Assembly: GCA_937874185.1 (NCBI GenBank)
Contig: CALNAK010000030.1
Span: forward strand, 1-50,657
Direction: 5' to 3'
Length of the DNA: 50,657 bases
From: an uncultured Lactobacillus sp.
Lineage (GTDB): Bacteria; Bacillota; Bacilli; Lactobacillales; Lactobacillaceae
A model generated the notes under the pieces. That model was not told the origin of the DNA. It did no database searches and saw only the letters and a list, made by a program, of their open reading frames with translations. Each line of letters starts with the position of its first letter. Position 1 is the first letter of the stretch. Below are positions 32,864 through 41,332 of this stretch, piece by piece. Both the position numbers and the translations under genes were made by a program.

Positions 32864-33961
32864 TTAATCTCCCTCAACGATTTCTTTTAGTCTTGCTACA
32901 ATTTGGTCCATTTCTGATTCGTTAACAGCTCTAATATCAAACTCAATAATTCCTTCATTAACACGATATTCACGTGCATAAATTGCAATTTCACCATGAC
33001 GTAATTTATCACAAATTTCAGCTGCCGTTAGTTTACCAGTTGGTGTGACATCAGCTCGATAAATCTGACGACCGGCACCATCTTGCACAATTTTGACATC
33101 CATATCAGGAACTTCAGATAATTTTTCAACAAACGGTTCCAGACGTTCAATCATGTCATCGCCAGTTTCAGGACCATCTTCAAGATACTTAGTAATAGCA
33201 GTCGTTAAACCGATAATATTTTCCTTACCAATCTTCATTGCACGACCAATTCCGGCACCTTGCATTCGAGCCCACTTGATATACTTGGTTTTCCCAAAGA
33301 TAACTCCAGAGGCTGGACCTTCAATTGCTTTGGCACCACTATAAATGACCACGTCAGCGCCCATCTTGATATATTTCAACAAATCCTCTTCTGCTGCAGC
33401 GTCAAGAATCAAAGGTAAATCGTTACGGTGTGCTACTTCAATAGCTTCAGGAATAGTTAACATACTCTTTTGGACGGTATGGTGACTCTTAATATAAAGT
33501 ACGGCTGCTGTTTCTTCGGTAATTTGTTCTTCGATATGTTCTGGCGTACACATATTGGCATACCCAGCCAGAACCGTATCAGCCCCGGCAACATCCAACA
33601 TCACATCAACTGGTACACCATAATCAACATCGTGACCCATTGGTAAAATCACTTCACGTTTAGCAATACGATCCGTGTAAGGATTGTGTACGTGATATTG
33701 ACTACCTTGCCCAATAATTCCGGCAATAGTTTCAGCAATTCCGGCTGAAGCAGAGTTGACCACTAAAGCATCCTCACTGCCAACTAGCTTTGCTAAATAT
33801 TTACCAGTTTGAATTGCTAAATCAGCAATTTCAAAGAAATTCTGGGCTCCTAATTTTTGAGCAGCCACAACTTCATCAGAAACTTTGGAAACACCGAGGA
33901 TAGTCATTTTCCCATCCGCATTGATAACATGTTTCAGATTGTATTTATCGTAAATATCCAT
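32864..33961 (-). CDS. dgaE: DgaE-family PLP-dependent ammonia-lyase
   Basis: 365 residues, SelA-like fold-type I PLP enzyme. Lys211 in YSGAKAIEGPASG is the expected Schiff-base residue; LILDAAAEEDL carries the PLP-ring Asp. Salmonella DgaE removes ammonia from D-glucosaminate-6-phosphate, forming KDGP, which the next gene product cleaves. One base separates it from the amidohydrolase gene, so an N-acyl group could be removed first. Confidence 0.88.
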   Translation of the reverse strand: MDIYDKYNLKHVINADGKMTILGVSKVSDEVVAAQKLGAQNFFEIADLAIQTGKYLAKLVGSEDALVVNSASAGIAETIAGIIGQGSQYHVHNPYTDRIAKREVILPMGHDVDYGVPVDVMLDVAGADTVLAGYANMCTPEHIEEQITEETAAVLYIKSHHTVQKSMLTIPEAIEVAHRNDLPLILDAAAEEDLLKYIKMGADVVIYSGAKAIEGPASGVIFGKTKYIKWARMQGAGIGRAMKIGKENIIGLTTAITKYLEDGPETGDDMIERLEPFVEKLSEVPDMDVKIVQDGAGRQIYRADVTPTGKLTAAEICDKLRHGEIAIYAREYRVNEGIIEFDIRAVNESEMDQIVARLKEIVEGD

Positions 33962-33962
33962 T

Positions 33963-35075
33963 TTATTCTCCTATCGAGTAAGCGTGACCACCGATGATAC
34001 TGCAAATTGGCTTGACCAAAGTATCAGTTGTCCGTTTATTTCCGTTAGAATCAGTTAGTTCTTTCGTGCCTTTTTTAACATCAAAAATTGTTATATCGGC
34101 ATCAAGTCCAGCTTCCAATCTCCCCTTCGTATTCAGCTTGTAATTCTTAGCCGGTGTGGAAGTGATCATTGGCAAAATTTCTGGCAAAGTATATCCGAGA
34201 TAAAGCATCTTTTCGATACAAGTTGCCATATCATAAACCGGACCATCTTCACGATTAGTATGATAAATATCAGTACTCAAACTCTGAGGTAAAATATTTT
34301 CTTTTTTCGCAATTTGGGCAGTATGGAAATTAAAACTATCGGTTCCGTGTCCAATATCGAAGATAATTCCCTTTTTAAGACCCGCAATAACAAAATCTTT
34401 AATTGTATCGTCAGGATTCAAGATGCCGTTAGCTTTACCGTTGTAGCAGTGCGTTAGAATATCACCCTTGTCCAAAACAGCCATTACTTCTGATAATTCA
34501 GGTGGATTGCTTCCGACATGAACCATCAGAGGCAAGTCTTTATTTAACTTATTTTGAAATTTTTTAGCTTCAATCAATGGCTTAATTCCGTTACCAACAA
34601 CAACCGATTTACTGATACGAGCCTTCATCCCAATGATGAAATCCGGATAGTCGTTAATTGCTTTTTGAAATGGGTCAAATTGGAGGCGACTCATATCACC
34701 AAGTTCGTCTTGAGCCAAAATCCCAGTCTTAGAAATATTGATCATCGCATAAACATTAGTTTTCTTAGCCCGAGTTATTTCATAAAAATCACCAATATTG
34801 TCAGCACCCGTTGAACCCGCGTCAATTACCGTCGTAACTCCAGTTGGATAACCATCTTTATCTGGATCATCATAATAAAGCGACAATTTTTCATAACAAT
34901 GTGTGTGATCATCGATCCAACCAGCACTAATATATGATTCGCCACGCAAATCAATTTCTTCGTCAGCTGTTACATCCAGTTTTGGACCAACTGCTTTGAT
35001 TTTGTTACCTTCTATTAAAATTTCGATAGGTTCATTATTAACATCTAATCCGTTTTTTATATAAATACTGTCCAA
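33963..35075 (-). CDS. Amidohydrolase/deacetylase-family metallohydrolase (EF_0837-like)
   Basis: 370 residues. Metal-dependent amidohydrolase barrel: HTH metal motif (DDHTHCYEK), a carbamylatable-Lys region (FIIGMKARISK), MVHVGS, ILTHCYNG and the catalytic-Asp region STDIYHTN. Probably removes an N-acyl group from an amino-sugar acid before DgaE. I start at TTG (35075), eight bases after GGGAG and four bases past the upstream stop, because the ATG at 35117 overlaps the previous gene by 38 bp. Confidence 0.85.
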   Translation of the reverse strand: MDSIYIKNGLDVNNEPIEILIEGNKIKAVGPKLDVTADEEIDLRGESYISAGWIDDHTHCYEKLSLYYDDPDKDGYPTGVTTVIDAGSTGADNIGDFYEITRAKKTNVYAMINISKTGILAQDELGDMSRLQFDPFQKAINDYPDFIIGMKARISKSVVVGNGIKPLIEAKKFQNKLNKDLPLMVHVGSNPPELSEVMAVLDKGDILTHCYNGKANGILNPDDTIKDFVIAGLKKGIIFDIGHGTDSFNFHTAQIAKKENILPQSLSTDIYHTNREDGPVYDMATCIEKMLYLGYTLPEILPMITSTPAKNYKLNTKGRLEAGLDADITIFDVKKGTKELTDSNGNKRTTDTLVKPICSIIGGHAYSIGE

Positions 35076-35079
35076 AAGA

Positions 35080-36168
35080 TCATCTCCCAAACTTAAACTT
35101 GTCCCATGGTCCAACATAATCTAGCAAGAATAGTTCATCCTGAGCTATTTCAGCCACTTTGTTCTTACGATTATCAGTGTGATCTTCTAGAACAACTTGT
35201 AATTCATTCTTATACTTACCGAATTCATCGTTACCAATCACAACATCACCACGTTTAAAGTCATGTGATTCAGAACTGACTGGATTAGAATACTTTTTAT
35301 AAATTTTTCTAACTTCAGTTGAACGAATCACTAAATCAGTAATATCACCACGGCGAACATGTTGGTTATCAAGTAAAATATCTTGTTCAACATCATTAAT
35401 TCCATTGGCTAGGTCAACGTCGAAGGTTAATTGATAACGATTGAGTAAACCTAAACGATGTAATTCTGCTTCTGATGCGTAGGCATTACCGATAATTACG
35501 CAATCTATCAAATTTGTAGCGAAAAGATGTTTAGCTTGAATATCAATTGGCAAATCACGGTGCATTTCCAGAGTTGGTAATCCATCGTTCACGTCCCAAG
35601 GTCCAATTGTTCCAACTTGTGAGGTCACAAACGCTGCTGTATCAATGCCTAGGTCTTTGAATCGTTTGGATGAACTGTTGAAGAAGTCGAGTGGCAAACC
35701 AGTTCCTCGTTGGGGATAAAAGTTGTGGCATCCTTGAATGAAGGGTTTATTAGCGGAATAACTCAAAATATTATTGAGATAAGCCACGTCATTACTCATG
35801 TTCAACTCGATATTCATTTCTTGGGGATTGAATGATAAGAGTGCCTCTTTTTGACCGTCGAATCCTTGATCCAATCGCAATGAATCAGCACCTAATCGAT
35901 GAAAAAATTCCAAATTGTCGTATGAAATTTCTAGTTGATCAAAGATATTTGGTGCAATATCCAAGGTAGTTGAGAATCCTAAGTCTTTGGCAAATTTAAT
36001 CAAATCACTGAACTTTTCAGCGACTTTTTCTTTGCCTTCGGAAACTTCCAACATACTCATAAAAATTCTGGTAAAACCATATTTGCTGGCTAATCGTAAA
36101 TATTTTTTATCGTCTTCTGGATTGCTGTGATCTGGATAAAGTGACACTCCCAGACTTCTTTTGGTCAT
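35080..36168 (-). CDS. MupG/DUF871-family phosphoglycosidase-like protein
   Basis: 362 residues. N-terminal TIM barrel and C-terminal cyclophilin-like domain, as in MupG, the 6-phospho-N-acetylmuramidase. Seen: GVSLYPDHS, FTRIFMSML, GADSLRLDQGFDG, CHNFYPQRGTGL, GPWDVNDGLPTLEMHR. Paralogue of the MupG at 45325, but placed in an operon for an amino-sugar acid, so it probably cleaves a different phosphorylated disaccharide from the EIIC. Confidence 0.85.
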   Translation of the reverse strand: MTKRSLGVSLYPDHSNPEDDKKYLRLASKYGFTRIFMSMLEVSEGKEKVAEKFSDLIKFAKDLGFSTTLDIAPNIFDQLEISYDNLEFFHRLGADSLRLDQGFDGQKEALLSFNPQEMNIELNMSNDVAYLNNILSYSANKPFIQGCHNFYPQRGTGLPLDFFNSSSKRFKDLGIDTAAFVTSQVGTIGPWDVNDGLPTLEMHRDLPIDIQAKHLFATNLIDCVIIGNAYASEAELHRLGLLNRYQLTFDVDLANGINDVEQDILLDNQHVRRGDITDLVIRSTEVRKIYKKYSNPVSSESHDFKRGDVVIGNDEFGKYKNELQVVLEDHTDNRKNKVAEIAQDELFLLDYVGPWDKFKFGR

Positions 36169-36431
36169 ATCTTTTTCCCTCTTTCCATCTTGCTAAATCC
36201 GTTCATGTAATAATTTGAAATTACAATTGATAGATAAATGGTACTTAGAATTACTAGAATAGCAGCTTGTTTAATGAAGAAACTGATAACTGCCATCAAG
36301 AAAATTATCAGAAGTGAAAATAAGATCAATTTCCAGGCTGACAAATTCTTAACAAATTTTGGAATGAATCCCTTTTGAACGGAGATTTCACTACCAATGA
36401 AGAATGCTAATAATAGTAGAAAAAGTATCAT
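36165..36431 (-). CDS. Small three-helix membrane protein
   Basis: 88 residues, three predicted membrane helices (about 1-14, 33-50, 54-74) and a basic C-terminus. Overlaps the MupG-like gene by 4 bp (ATGA) and follows the EIIC gene by 18 bp. No family recognised; may be a subunit or stabiliser of the EIIC. Confidence 0.7.
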   Translation of the reverse strand: MILFLLLLAFFIGSEISVQKGFIPKFVKNLSAWKLILFSLLIIFLMAVISFFIKQAAILVILSTIYLSIVISNYYMNGFSKMERGKKI

Positions 36432-36449
36432 ATGATCACCTCTTAATCT

Positions 36450-37727
36450 TTATTCTCGTTCTAGTTGTTGTTTCTCAAAGACTTTGAAGAATGGATAATA
36501 AATTGCTAAATCAATGAAATAGTTTACAATCGTTAAAATCATAGCCGGAATACTCCAGTTTGTACTCATCAACGCTCCCAATGGTCCAGGCATTGTGAAT
36601 GGCAAACGTAGCATCATCATCGGAACAACTCCGGTAACCGTTAAGATGTATGATAAAGTCCCGGTAACAAGTGGTCCGACAATAAATGGCACACCTAAGA
36701 TTGGATTCATAACAATTGGAGCACCGAAGACAACCGGCTCATTGATATTGAACAATCCAGGTAAGAAAGCTAATTTACCCAAATCTTTTAAATAAGCTGA
36801 CTTGGAAAATAGGAACAATGTGACAAGTGCTAAAGTACCACCGGCACCACCAATCCAGATGAACCATTGTAGAAATTGTTCTGTAAAGATTGTTGAAAGG
36901 TGATTGATGTTTGTTCCAGATGCGAATTCAGTCATATTTTGAGCAATCGACATTTCCCAAAATGGTCTAACAATTGGATCCATAATTGCGGCACCGTGAA
37001 TGCCTAAAGTCCAGAATCCAGTGATTAGGAATATTGTTAGTAAACCACCGAAGAGACTATTACCAACTAAGACTCCTTTTAGTGGCATCAAGATCATGCT
37101 TAAAAATGTAGAGATATTGAAGTTCAAAATGTAGCGAATGAACCAGAATAGAATCAAGATAAACGCTGCTGGAATCAAGGCTACGAATGAATTGGAAACC
37201 TCAGGTGGAACTCCATCCGGCATTTTTATGGTGATGTTCTTTTCCTTGAAGAATCTAAAAATTTCTACTGTTAACAATCCAGTTACGATTGAAGCAAATA
37301 GTGATGAGGCACTAAGGTTGGCAATATTGATATATCTACCAGCTTCGATAACCCCTTTGACATTGTCAGTTACGTGAATAGGTGCTGCAGTTGAAACCAA
37401 AAATGCTAAAACTGCTAAAACCCCATTAGTTAATTTATCTAGCTTATAACTCTCAGCTAGTGAAGACGCGATACCAAACGTGGCATATAGAGCCAAAATA
37501 CCGACTGTGTATCGAAAAGGTATATCTAATATTTCCTTATAAGGTTCCAACATACCGGCAACAGTCTTGTTTGGAATGTTGTTGATGATGGTAAAGAATG
37601 ATCCCACAATTGTAAGTGGTAGTGTGGAGATAATTCCCTTTCTGATAGCAGTCATATGCCGTTGCGTCCCCATTTTGTTAGCAAATGGTAAGATTTTGGC
37701 ATTTAAAAAATTAACAAAGTTATCCAT
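36450..37727 (-). CDS. PTS EIIC, lactose/cellobiose family
   Basis: 425 residues, ten or so membrane helices. Opens with the family's FLNAKILPFANKMGTQRHMTAIRKGI and contains LFNINEPVVFGAPIVMNPILGVPF, the substrate-loop motif of Lac-family EIIC. No EIIA or EIIB is encoded nearby, so it must borrow them. First gene of the operon running to the KDG kinase, behind a 20-bp palindrome and a cre-like site. Confidence 0.9.
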   Translation of the reverse strand: MDNFVNFLNAKILPFANKMGTQRHMTAIRKGIISTLPLTIVGSFFTIINNIPNKTVAGMLEPYKEILDIPFRYTVGILALYATFGIASSLAESYKLDKLTNGVLAVLAFLVSTAAPIHVTDNVKGVIEAGRYINIANLSASSLFASIVTGLLTVEIFRFFKEKNITIKMPDGVPPEVSNSFVALIPAAFILILFWFIRYILNFNISTFLSMILMPLKGVLVGNSLFGGLLTIFLITGFWTLGIHGAAIMDPIVRPFWEMSIAQNMTEFASGTNINHLSTIFTEQFLQWFIWIGGAGGTLALVTLFLFSKSAYLKDLGKLAFLPGLFNINEPVVFGAPIVMNPILGVPFIVGPLVTGTLSYILTVTGVVPMMMLRLPFTMPGPLGALMSTNWSIPAMILTIVNYFIDLAIYYPFFKVFEKQQLERE

Positions 37728-37760
37728 TTCGTATTCCCTCCCTTTTTCAAAAACATAATA

Positions 37761-37792
37761 ACATTATAACGTTATAATGTAAACGCTTAAAT
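37761..37792. promoter_or_regulatory. 20-bp perfect palindrome and cre site upstream of the EIIC operon
   Basis: ACATTATAACGTTATAATGT (37761-37780) is a perfect palindrome, likely the operator of the GntR regulator next to it. The overlapping ATGTAAACGCTTAAAT (37777-37792) matches the cre consensus at 15 of 16 positions. Confidence 0.65.
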
Positions 37793-37800
37793 AAAGATCG

Positions 37801-38496
37801 TTAAATCTCATATTCAATCTCGTATGGCATTTTATTACTGTCATATATAGAGAGAGTATATTCAATTAAATTGCCTTTATTACTATAGCCGCGTCTAATA
37901 CGTTGCAATGCTAAAGAATCTGTTTTTTGTAAAAGAGTTTTATCTTCATCGTTTAAGTTAACTGCCTTGAATTGGTCCTTAAAACTACTGATTTCTTCCC
38001 CACTATCCTTGAGAAACTTATAAAGTGACTGATTCTTGAGTTCTTCAATTGGAGTCGGTGTTTGTAAGTTTGGCAAATAGTGCTCAACAATGATGAATGG
38101 TTGGTTGTCGAGGGAATACAGACGTTTAATGTACATGACTTTTTGATTTTTAAAAGCCGATTCTATGGGGGTATCTTTGGAATCCAATGTTTTAACTGCA
38201 AGAATTTCCTTAGTCAACGTACTTTGTTCATTAACGATTGATGAATAGGATCTAGCCTTAGATAACTTATTAAACAAATTATTACTAATAACTCGAGTAC
38301 CAATACCACTTTTTTTCGTCAAATAACCTTCAGCAACCAATAGTTCAACTGCTTTTCGAACGGTAATTTTACTAACGTCATACTTCTTTTCTAAATCATT
38401 TTCAGTTGGAATCAAACTACCAACCTCATAGATACCTGAGAGGATATTCTTTTTAATATCATCGGCTACCTTTTGGTACAAAATTTGTGCAACCAT
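37801..38496 (-). CDS. GntR-family (HutC subfamily) regulator
   Basis: 231 residues: N-terminal GntR winged helix (LYQKVADDIKKNILSGIYEVG...LEKKYDVSKITVRKAVELLVAEGYL) and C-terminal UTRA sensor domain. Translation from Met at 38496, ten bases after GGAG; the frame open to 38535 lacks a ribosome site. It lies between the two operons, separated from the DUF4310 gene by a terminator, and probably binds the palindrome at 37761. Confidence 0.88.
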   Translation of the reverse strand: MVAQILYQKVADDIKKNILSGIYEVGSLIPTENDLEKKYDVSKITVRKAVELLVAEGYLTKKSGIGTRVISNNLFNKLSKARSYSSIVNEQSTLTKEILAVKTLDSKDTPIESAFKNQKVMYIKRLYSLDNQPFIIVEHYLPNLQTPTPIEELKNQSLYKFLKDSGEEISSFKDQFKAVNLNDEDKTLLQKTDSLALQRIRRGYSNKGNLIEYTLSIYDSNKMPYEIEYEI

Positions 38497-38614
38497 AAGT
38501 GTGATTCTCCATTTATTTGATATGTTCATATTCATTATAGTATTTATTATTCTACCAAAACCATAATATTATGAAAACGGATAACATATCAACTTCTAGG
38601 ATTTATCCAAGTAA

Positions 38615-38654
38615 TAAAAAACATTTCTGAATAAAATCAGGAATGTCCTTTTTT
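38615..38654 (-). terminator. Terminator of the DUF4310-4312 operon
   Basis: ACATTCCTGA / TCAGAAATGT followed by a U run on the minus strand. Confidence 0.8.
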
Positions 38655-38675
38655 GCATAATAACTCATGGTTTAA

Positions 38676-39338
38676 TTAAACAGCGATGGGGAAGAAGAAG
38701 CCCATAAGCATTGCCCCAAGGATTGCTCCACCGGGAATTGGTTTCTTCCAAGCATAGAATAAAGCTGCTCCGACAGTTGCTCCTATCCCAATAGGAATTG
38801 ATGCAGCAGTGGCACTGATAATAATTAAGGGACCCAGGAACCGTCCCGTTTCGTTACCCGCACCCATCATGACGTCAGCTCCAAAAGTTGCATTTGACTG
38901 ACCTATGGTAAATTTACGGACAAAGTAAATAATTAGCCCTATTAAAATACCGATTATCAACCCAGTTAACAGTGCTAATGGAAAATTCTTAACTGGTGCT
39001 TCCCAACCAAAGCTTAGGAAGATGGCTGGAATACCGATTCCCACACCAGTCAGAATTGCTCCACCAAGATCAAGGATACCAACTAATGAACCTTCCAAAA
39101 TTCTAGCAAACAAGAAACTGGCACCAAATGCTGCAGCTGGTCCAAATGACTTACCTGTCAATCCTGCTTTTAACATGGCGACAATTGCGACCTCATTAAA
39201 CGCTCCAACACCATAATTGACATACATCGAAGTACCTGCAAAGACACCCATCGACAATAGTCCCACAATAATTGGAAATGACCAATCAGCATACCAAAAA
39301 CTTTTAGCATGTTCTAAATCCTTCACATCATCTTGCAT
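38676..39338 (-). CDS. DUF4310 family membrane protein (EF_0833-like)
   Basis: 220 residues, about six membrane helices, very glycine-rich (GAGNETGRFLGPLIII, IPGGAILGAMLMGFFFPIAV). Family unnamed in function; it always accompanies DUF4311, DUF4312 and SFCGS proteins. With 20 bp to the DUF4311 gene it is likely one of two transmembrane subunits of a transporter. Confidence 0.85.
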   Translation of the reverse strand: MQDDVKDLEHAKSFWYADWSFPIIVGLLSMGVFAGTSMYVNYGVGAFNEVAIVAMLKAGLTGKSFGPAAAFGASFLFARILEGSLVGILDLGGAILTGVGIGIPAIFLSFGWEAPVKNFPLALLTGLIIGILIGLIIYFVRKFTIGQSNATFGADVMMGAGNETGRFLGPLIIISATAASIPIGIGATVGAALFYAWKKPIPGGAILGAMLMGFFFPIAV

Positions 39339-39357
39339 AAGTTATTTCCTCCTAGAA

Positions 39358-40137
39358 TTATTTTGGTACTATTGCTGAATGCATATCATTCAACCACGTA
39401 GGAACCCCGAGATGGAATGACTTCAGCATTTCCAAATCGAATCCTCTAAAGAAACCACTAATAACAAACAACAAGATTGTTGAAATCAAGATAACTCGTG
39501 TAATTCGAGTCCAGCCAAGATCATCAACACCTTTACCTACCAAAATTCCTAGCACAACACCAGGAACCGCATTACCCATAATCATAGCTGCAATTCCACC
39601 GAAAACTGTCCCAAATAATCCAGAACGGCGACCTGCATCAATTGCTGCTAACCAAAATAGAATTGGCATAACCATATTTATCAACGTATCCGCAGCTGGA
39701 ACCAAAACTTTTACCGCTGTAACTTGAAGTGAGGCTGGAATGGAAGCTGATGTAACATTTAAAAATGGAACCAATAAAGCTCCTAAAATACCACTAACAA
39801 TTCCCATTTTCTTTGGATTATGAACCGTTTCTTCCACATTTCTATTTTTGAGCAAAAGGATACTGGCAGCCCAATTTGGAATAACACGATGCGTAATATC
39901 TTGAGTAAAAGCACCTGCACCAACGACAGAAGCCCAGGCGTTAAAGAAGAACCCCAATCCAAAGGAGAAATGAGCTGCTGGATCACCTTCAGCCGAATTC
40001 ATTTCACCCAATGTTCTGAATGCACCAACAGCTTGAACAGTTGGTGCATTGAACATTCGGGCAGCCCCGACACCCACGGCAAATCCAACACTGAGTCCAA
40101 CGATAATTGACTCAATCAGGATTATTACTATTTGCAT
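39358..40137 (-). CDS. DUF4311 family membrane protein (EF_0832-like)
   Basis: 259 residues, seven or so membrane helices with conserved polar loops (GVGAARMFNAPTVQAVGAFRTLGEMNSAEGDPAAHFSFG). Function unknown. Its start overlaps the DUF4312 stop by one base. I read it as the larger channel subunit partnering DUF4310. Confidence 0.85.
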   Translation of the reverse strand: MQIVIILIESIIVGLSVGFAVGVGAARMFNAPTVQAVGAFRTLGEMNSAEGDPAAHFSFGLGFFFNAWASVVGAGAFTQDITHRVIPNWAASILLLKNRNVEETVHNPKKMGIVSGILGALLVPFLNVTSASIPASLQVTAVKVLVPAADTLINMVMPILFWLAAIDAGRRSGLFGTVFGGIAAMIMGNAVPGVVLGILVGKGVDDLGWTRITRVILISTILLFVISGFFRGFDLEMLKSFHLGVPTWLNDMHSAIVPK

Positions 40138-40508
40138 TATTTATCACCTCTTATTAATTTTGAAAAATCAGGAATTCTTATATGATCTGGTGACTGTATT
40201 TTTTCATCTACGAAACTCACCTCTGCAAGATCAACGTTATTTAATTCAACGTCAATTGCTAGAGAAATCTTGTATGTAACACGCGTTCTTTTGAAGAAAA
40301 AGAAGAGAAATTTTTCTTGATAGGAAACTCTCTCCGCATTTAAAATTCGTACCTTCTTGGGAACAATTTGTAAAGTAACGGTGGATTCATCCTTAATGAT
40401 CTCGTTACGGATACTACTCAAAGCACTGGCAAATGCACGTTGCCTTGTCTCGCCTTCTCCAGAGACACGAACTGTCTTAATCTGATAATCATTAATTTCT
40501 GAATTCAT
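40137..40508 (-). CDS. DUF4312 family protein (EF_0831-like)
   Basis: 123 residues, soluble, beta-rich (VRVSGEGETRQRAFASALSSIRNEI..., KVRILNAERVSYQEKFLFFFFKRTRVTYKISLAIDVELNNVDL). Function unknown; small size and operon position suggest a cytoplasmic partner of the DUF4310/4311 membrane pair. Confidence 0.85.
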   Translation of the reverse strand: MNSEINDYQIKTVRVSGEGETRQRAFASALSSIRNEIIKDESTVTLQIVPKKVRILNAERVSYQEKFLFFFFKRTRVTYKISLAIDVELNNVDLAEVSFVDEKIQSPDHIRIPDFSKLIRGDK

Positions 40509-40607
40509 CTCATCTATCCTTCTTTAAAATTTACTATTTATTTAATTGCTATAGATAATGATTACAACGAACCACCCTTAAATCTGAATATTATATTTTG
40601 CTAACGT

Positions 40608-40970
40608 CTATGCCTTGTCAGGATATTTCTTAGCAAAGGTTTCAACTAATTTTTTACCCAATTCTTCTTTATCCATGAAACCAAATCCAAGAACTGTTTT
40701 ACCGTCCTCAATTGCTGTTATACCCTCTTGAATTGATCTCATACCATGTCTTTCTGGGTATCCAAATTGATTGCTGGCAGTTAGAGCACCGGCACCACCT
40801 GAACCACAGAATGAAATTCCCATATCAGCTTTTTCATCATTCATAACCTTACCTAAACGCATATCAGCACCCATACCTGGAACAACGATTGCTTGTCCAC
40901 CAGCTGCCTCAACGCCTTGTCCAACTTTTTGACCTTTACCCATTCTGTCAGCAATAACTACTTTAATCAT
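40608..40970 (-). CDS. Glycine-rich SFCGS family protein (EF_0830-like)
   Basis: 120 residues, soluble: VVIADRMGKGQKVGQGVEAAGG, then DMGISFCGSGGAGALTA with its single conserved Cys. The size and one exposed Cys in a glycine loop recall PTS EIIB domains; that likeness is my inference. It is 99 bp upstream of DUF4312 and 12 bp downstream of the PRD gene. Confidence 0.88.
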   Translation of the reverse strand: MIKVVIADRMGKGQKVGQGVEAAGGQAIVVPGMGADMRLGKVMNDEKADMGISFCGSGGAGALTASNQFGYPERHGMRSIQEGITAIEDGKTVLGFGFMDKEELGKKLVETFAKKYPDKA

Positions 40971-40982
40971 AATTGTCTCCTC

Positions 40983-41330
40983 CTAATTGTTTTCAATCGC
41001 ATTTTCAAAGTGAATTGATAGTACAAATGGTTCTGATGACGCTAAGTTCCCTACCCTAGTGGTGATTTCTCGAGCAATATTTAAAGCCTTATCTGAAACA
41101 CCATTAAATAGTGATTCATCAACTGAATCCAACGGCTGATTATTCTTTGAACGCATTACCATTTCAGCTAAATGATTAACTAATATGGTTAATTGCAATT
41201 CTGTTAATTCCAAATTATTTTCATCCAATTCTTCAACCACAAATTTAAATATATCCATGGTTTCAATTGGATATTCACTTTTTTGGATAATTTTATTTAT
41301 CTCTGGAATATCCCATTTATCTTGAATCAT
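40983..41330 (-). CDS. Stand-alone PRD-domain protein (EF_0829-like)
   Basis: 115 residues. One PTS-regulation-type domain (VVEELDENNLELTELQLTILVNHLAEMVMR) with a His in the helix where PRDs are phosphorylated. No DNA- or RNA-binding domain, so it may act on the BglG-type regulator encoded by the overlapping upstream gene or on the transporter. Met at 41330 has AGGAGG seven bases upstream; Met at 41336 is too close to it. Confidence 0.8.
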   Translation of the reverse strand: MIQDKWDIPEINKIIQKSEYPIETMDIFKFVVEELDENNLELTELQLTILVNHLAEMVMRSKNNQPLDSVDESLFNGVSDKALNIAREITTRVGNLASSEPFVLSIHFENAIENN

Positions 41331-41332
41331 TC

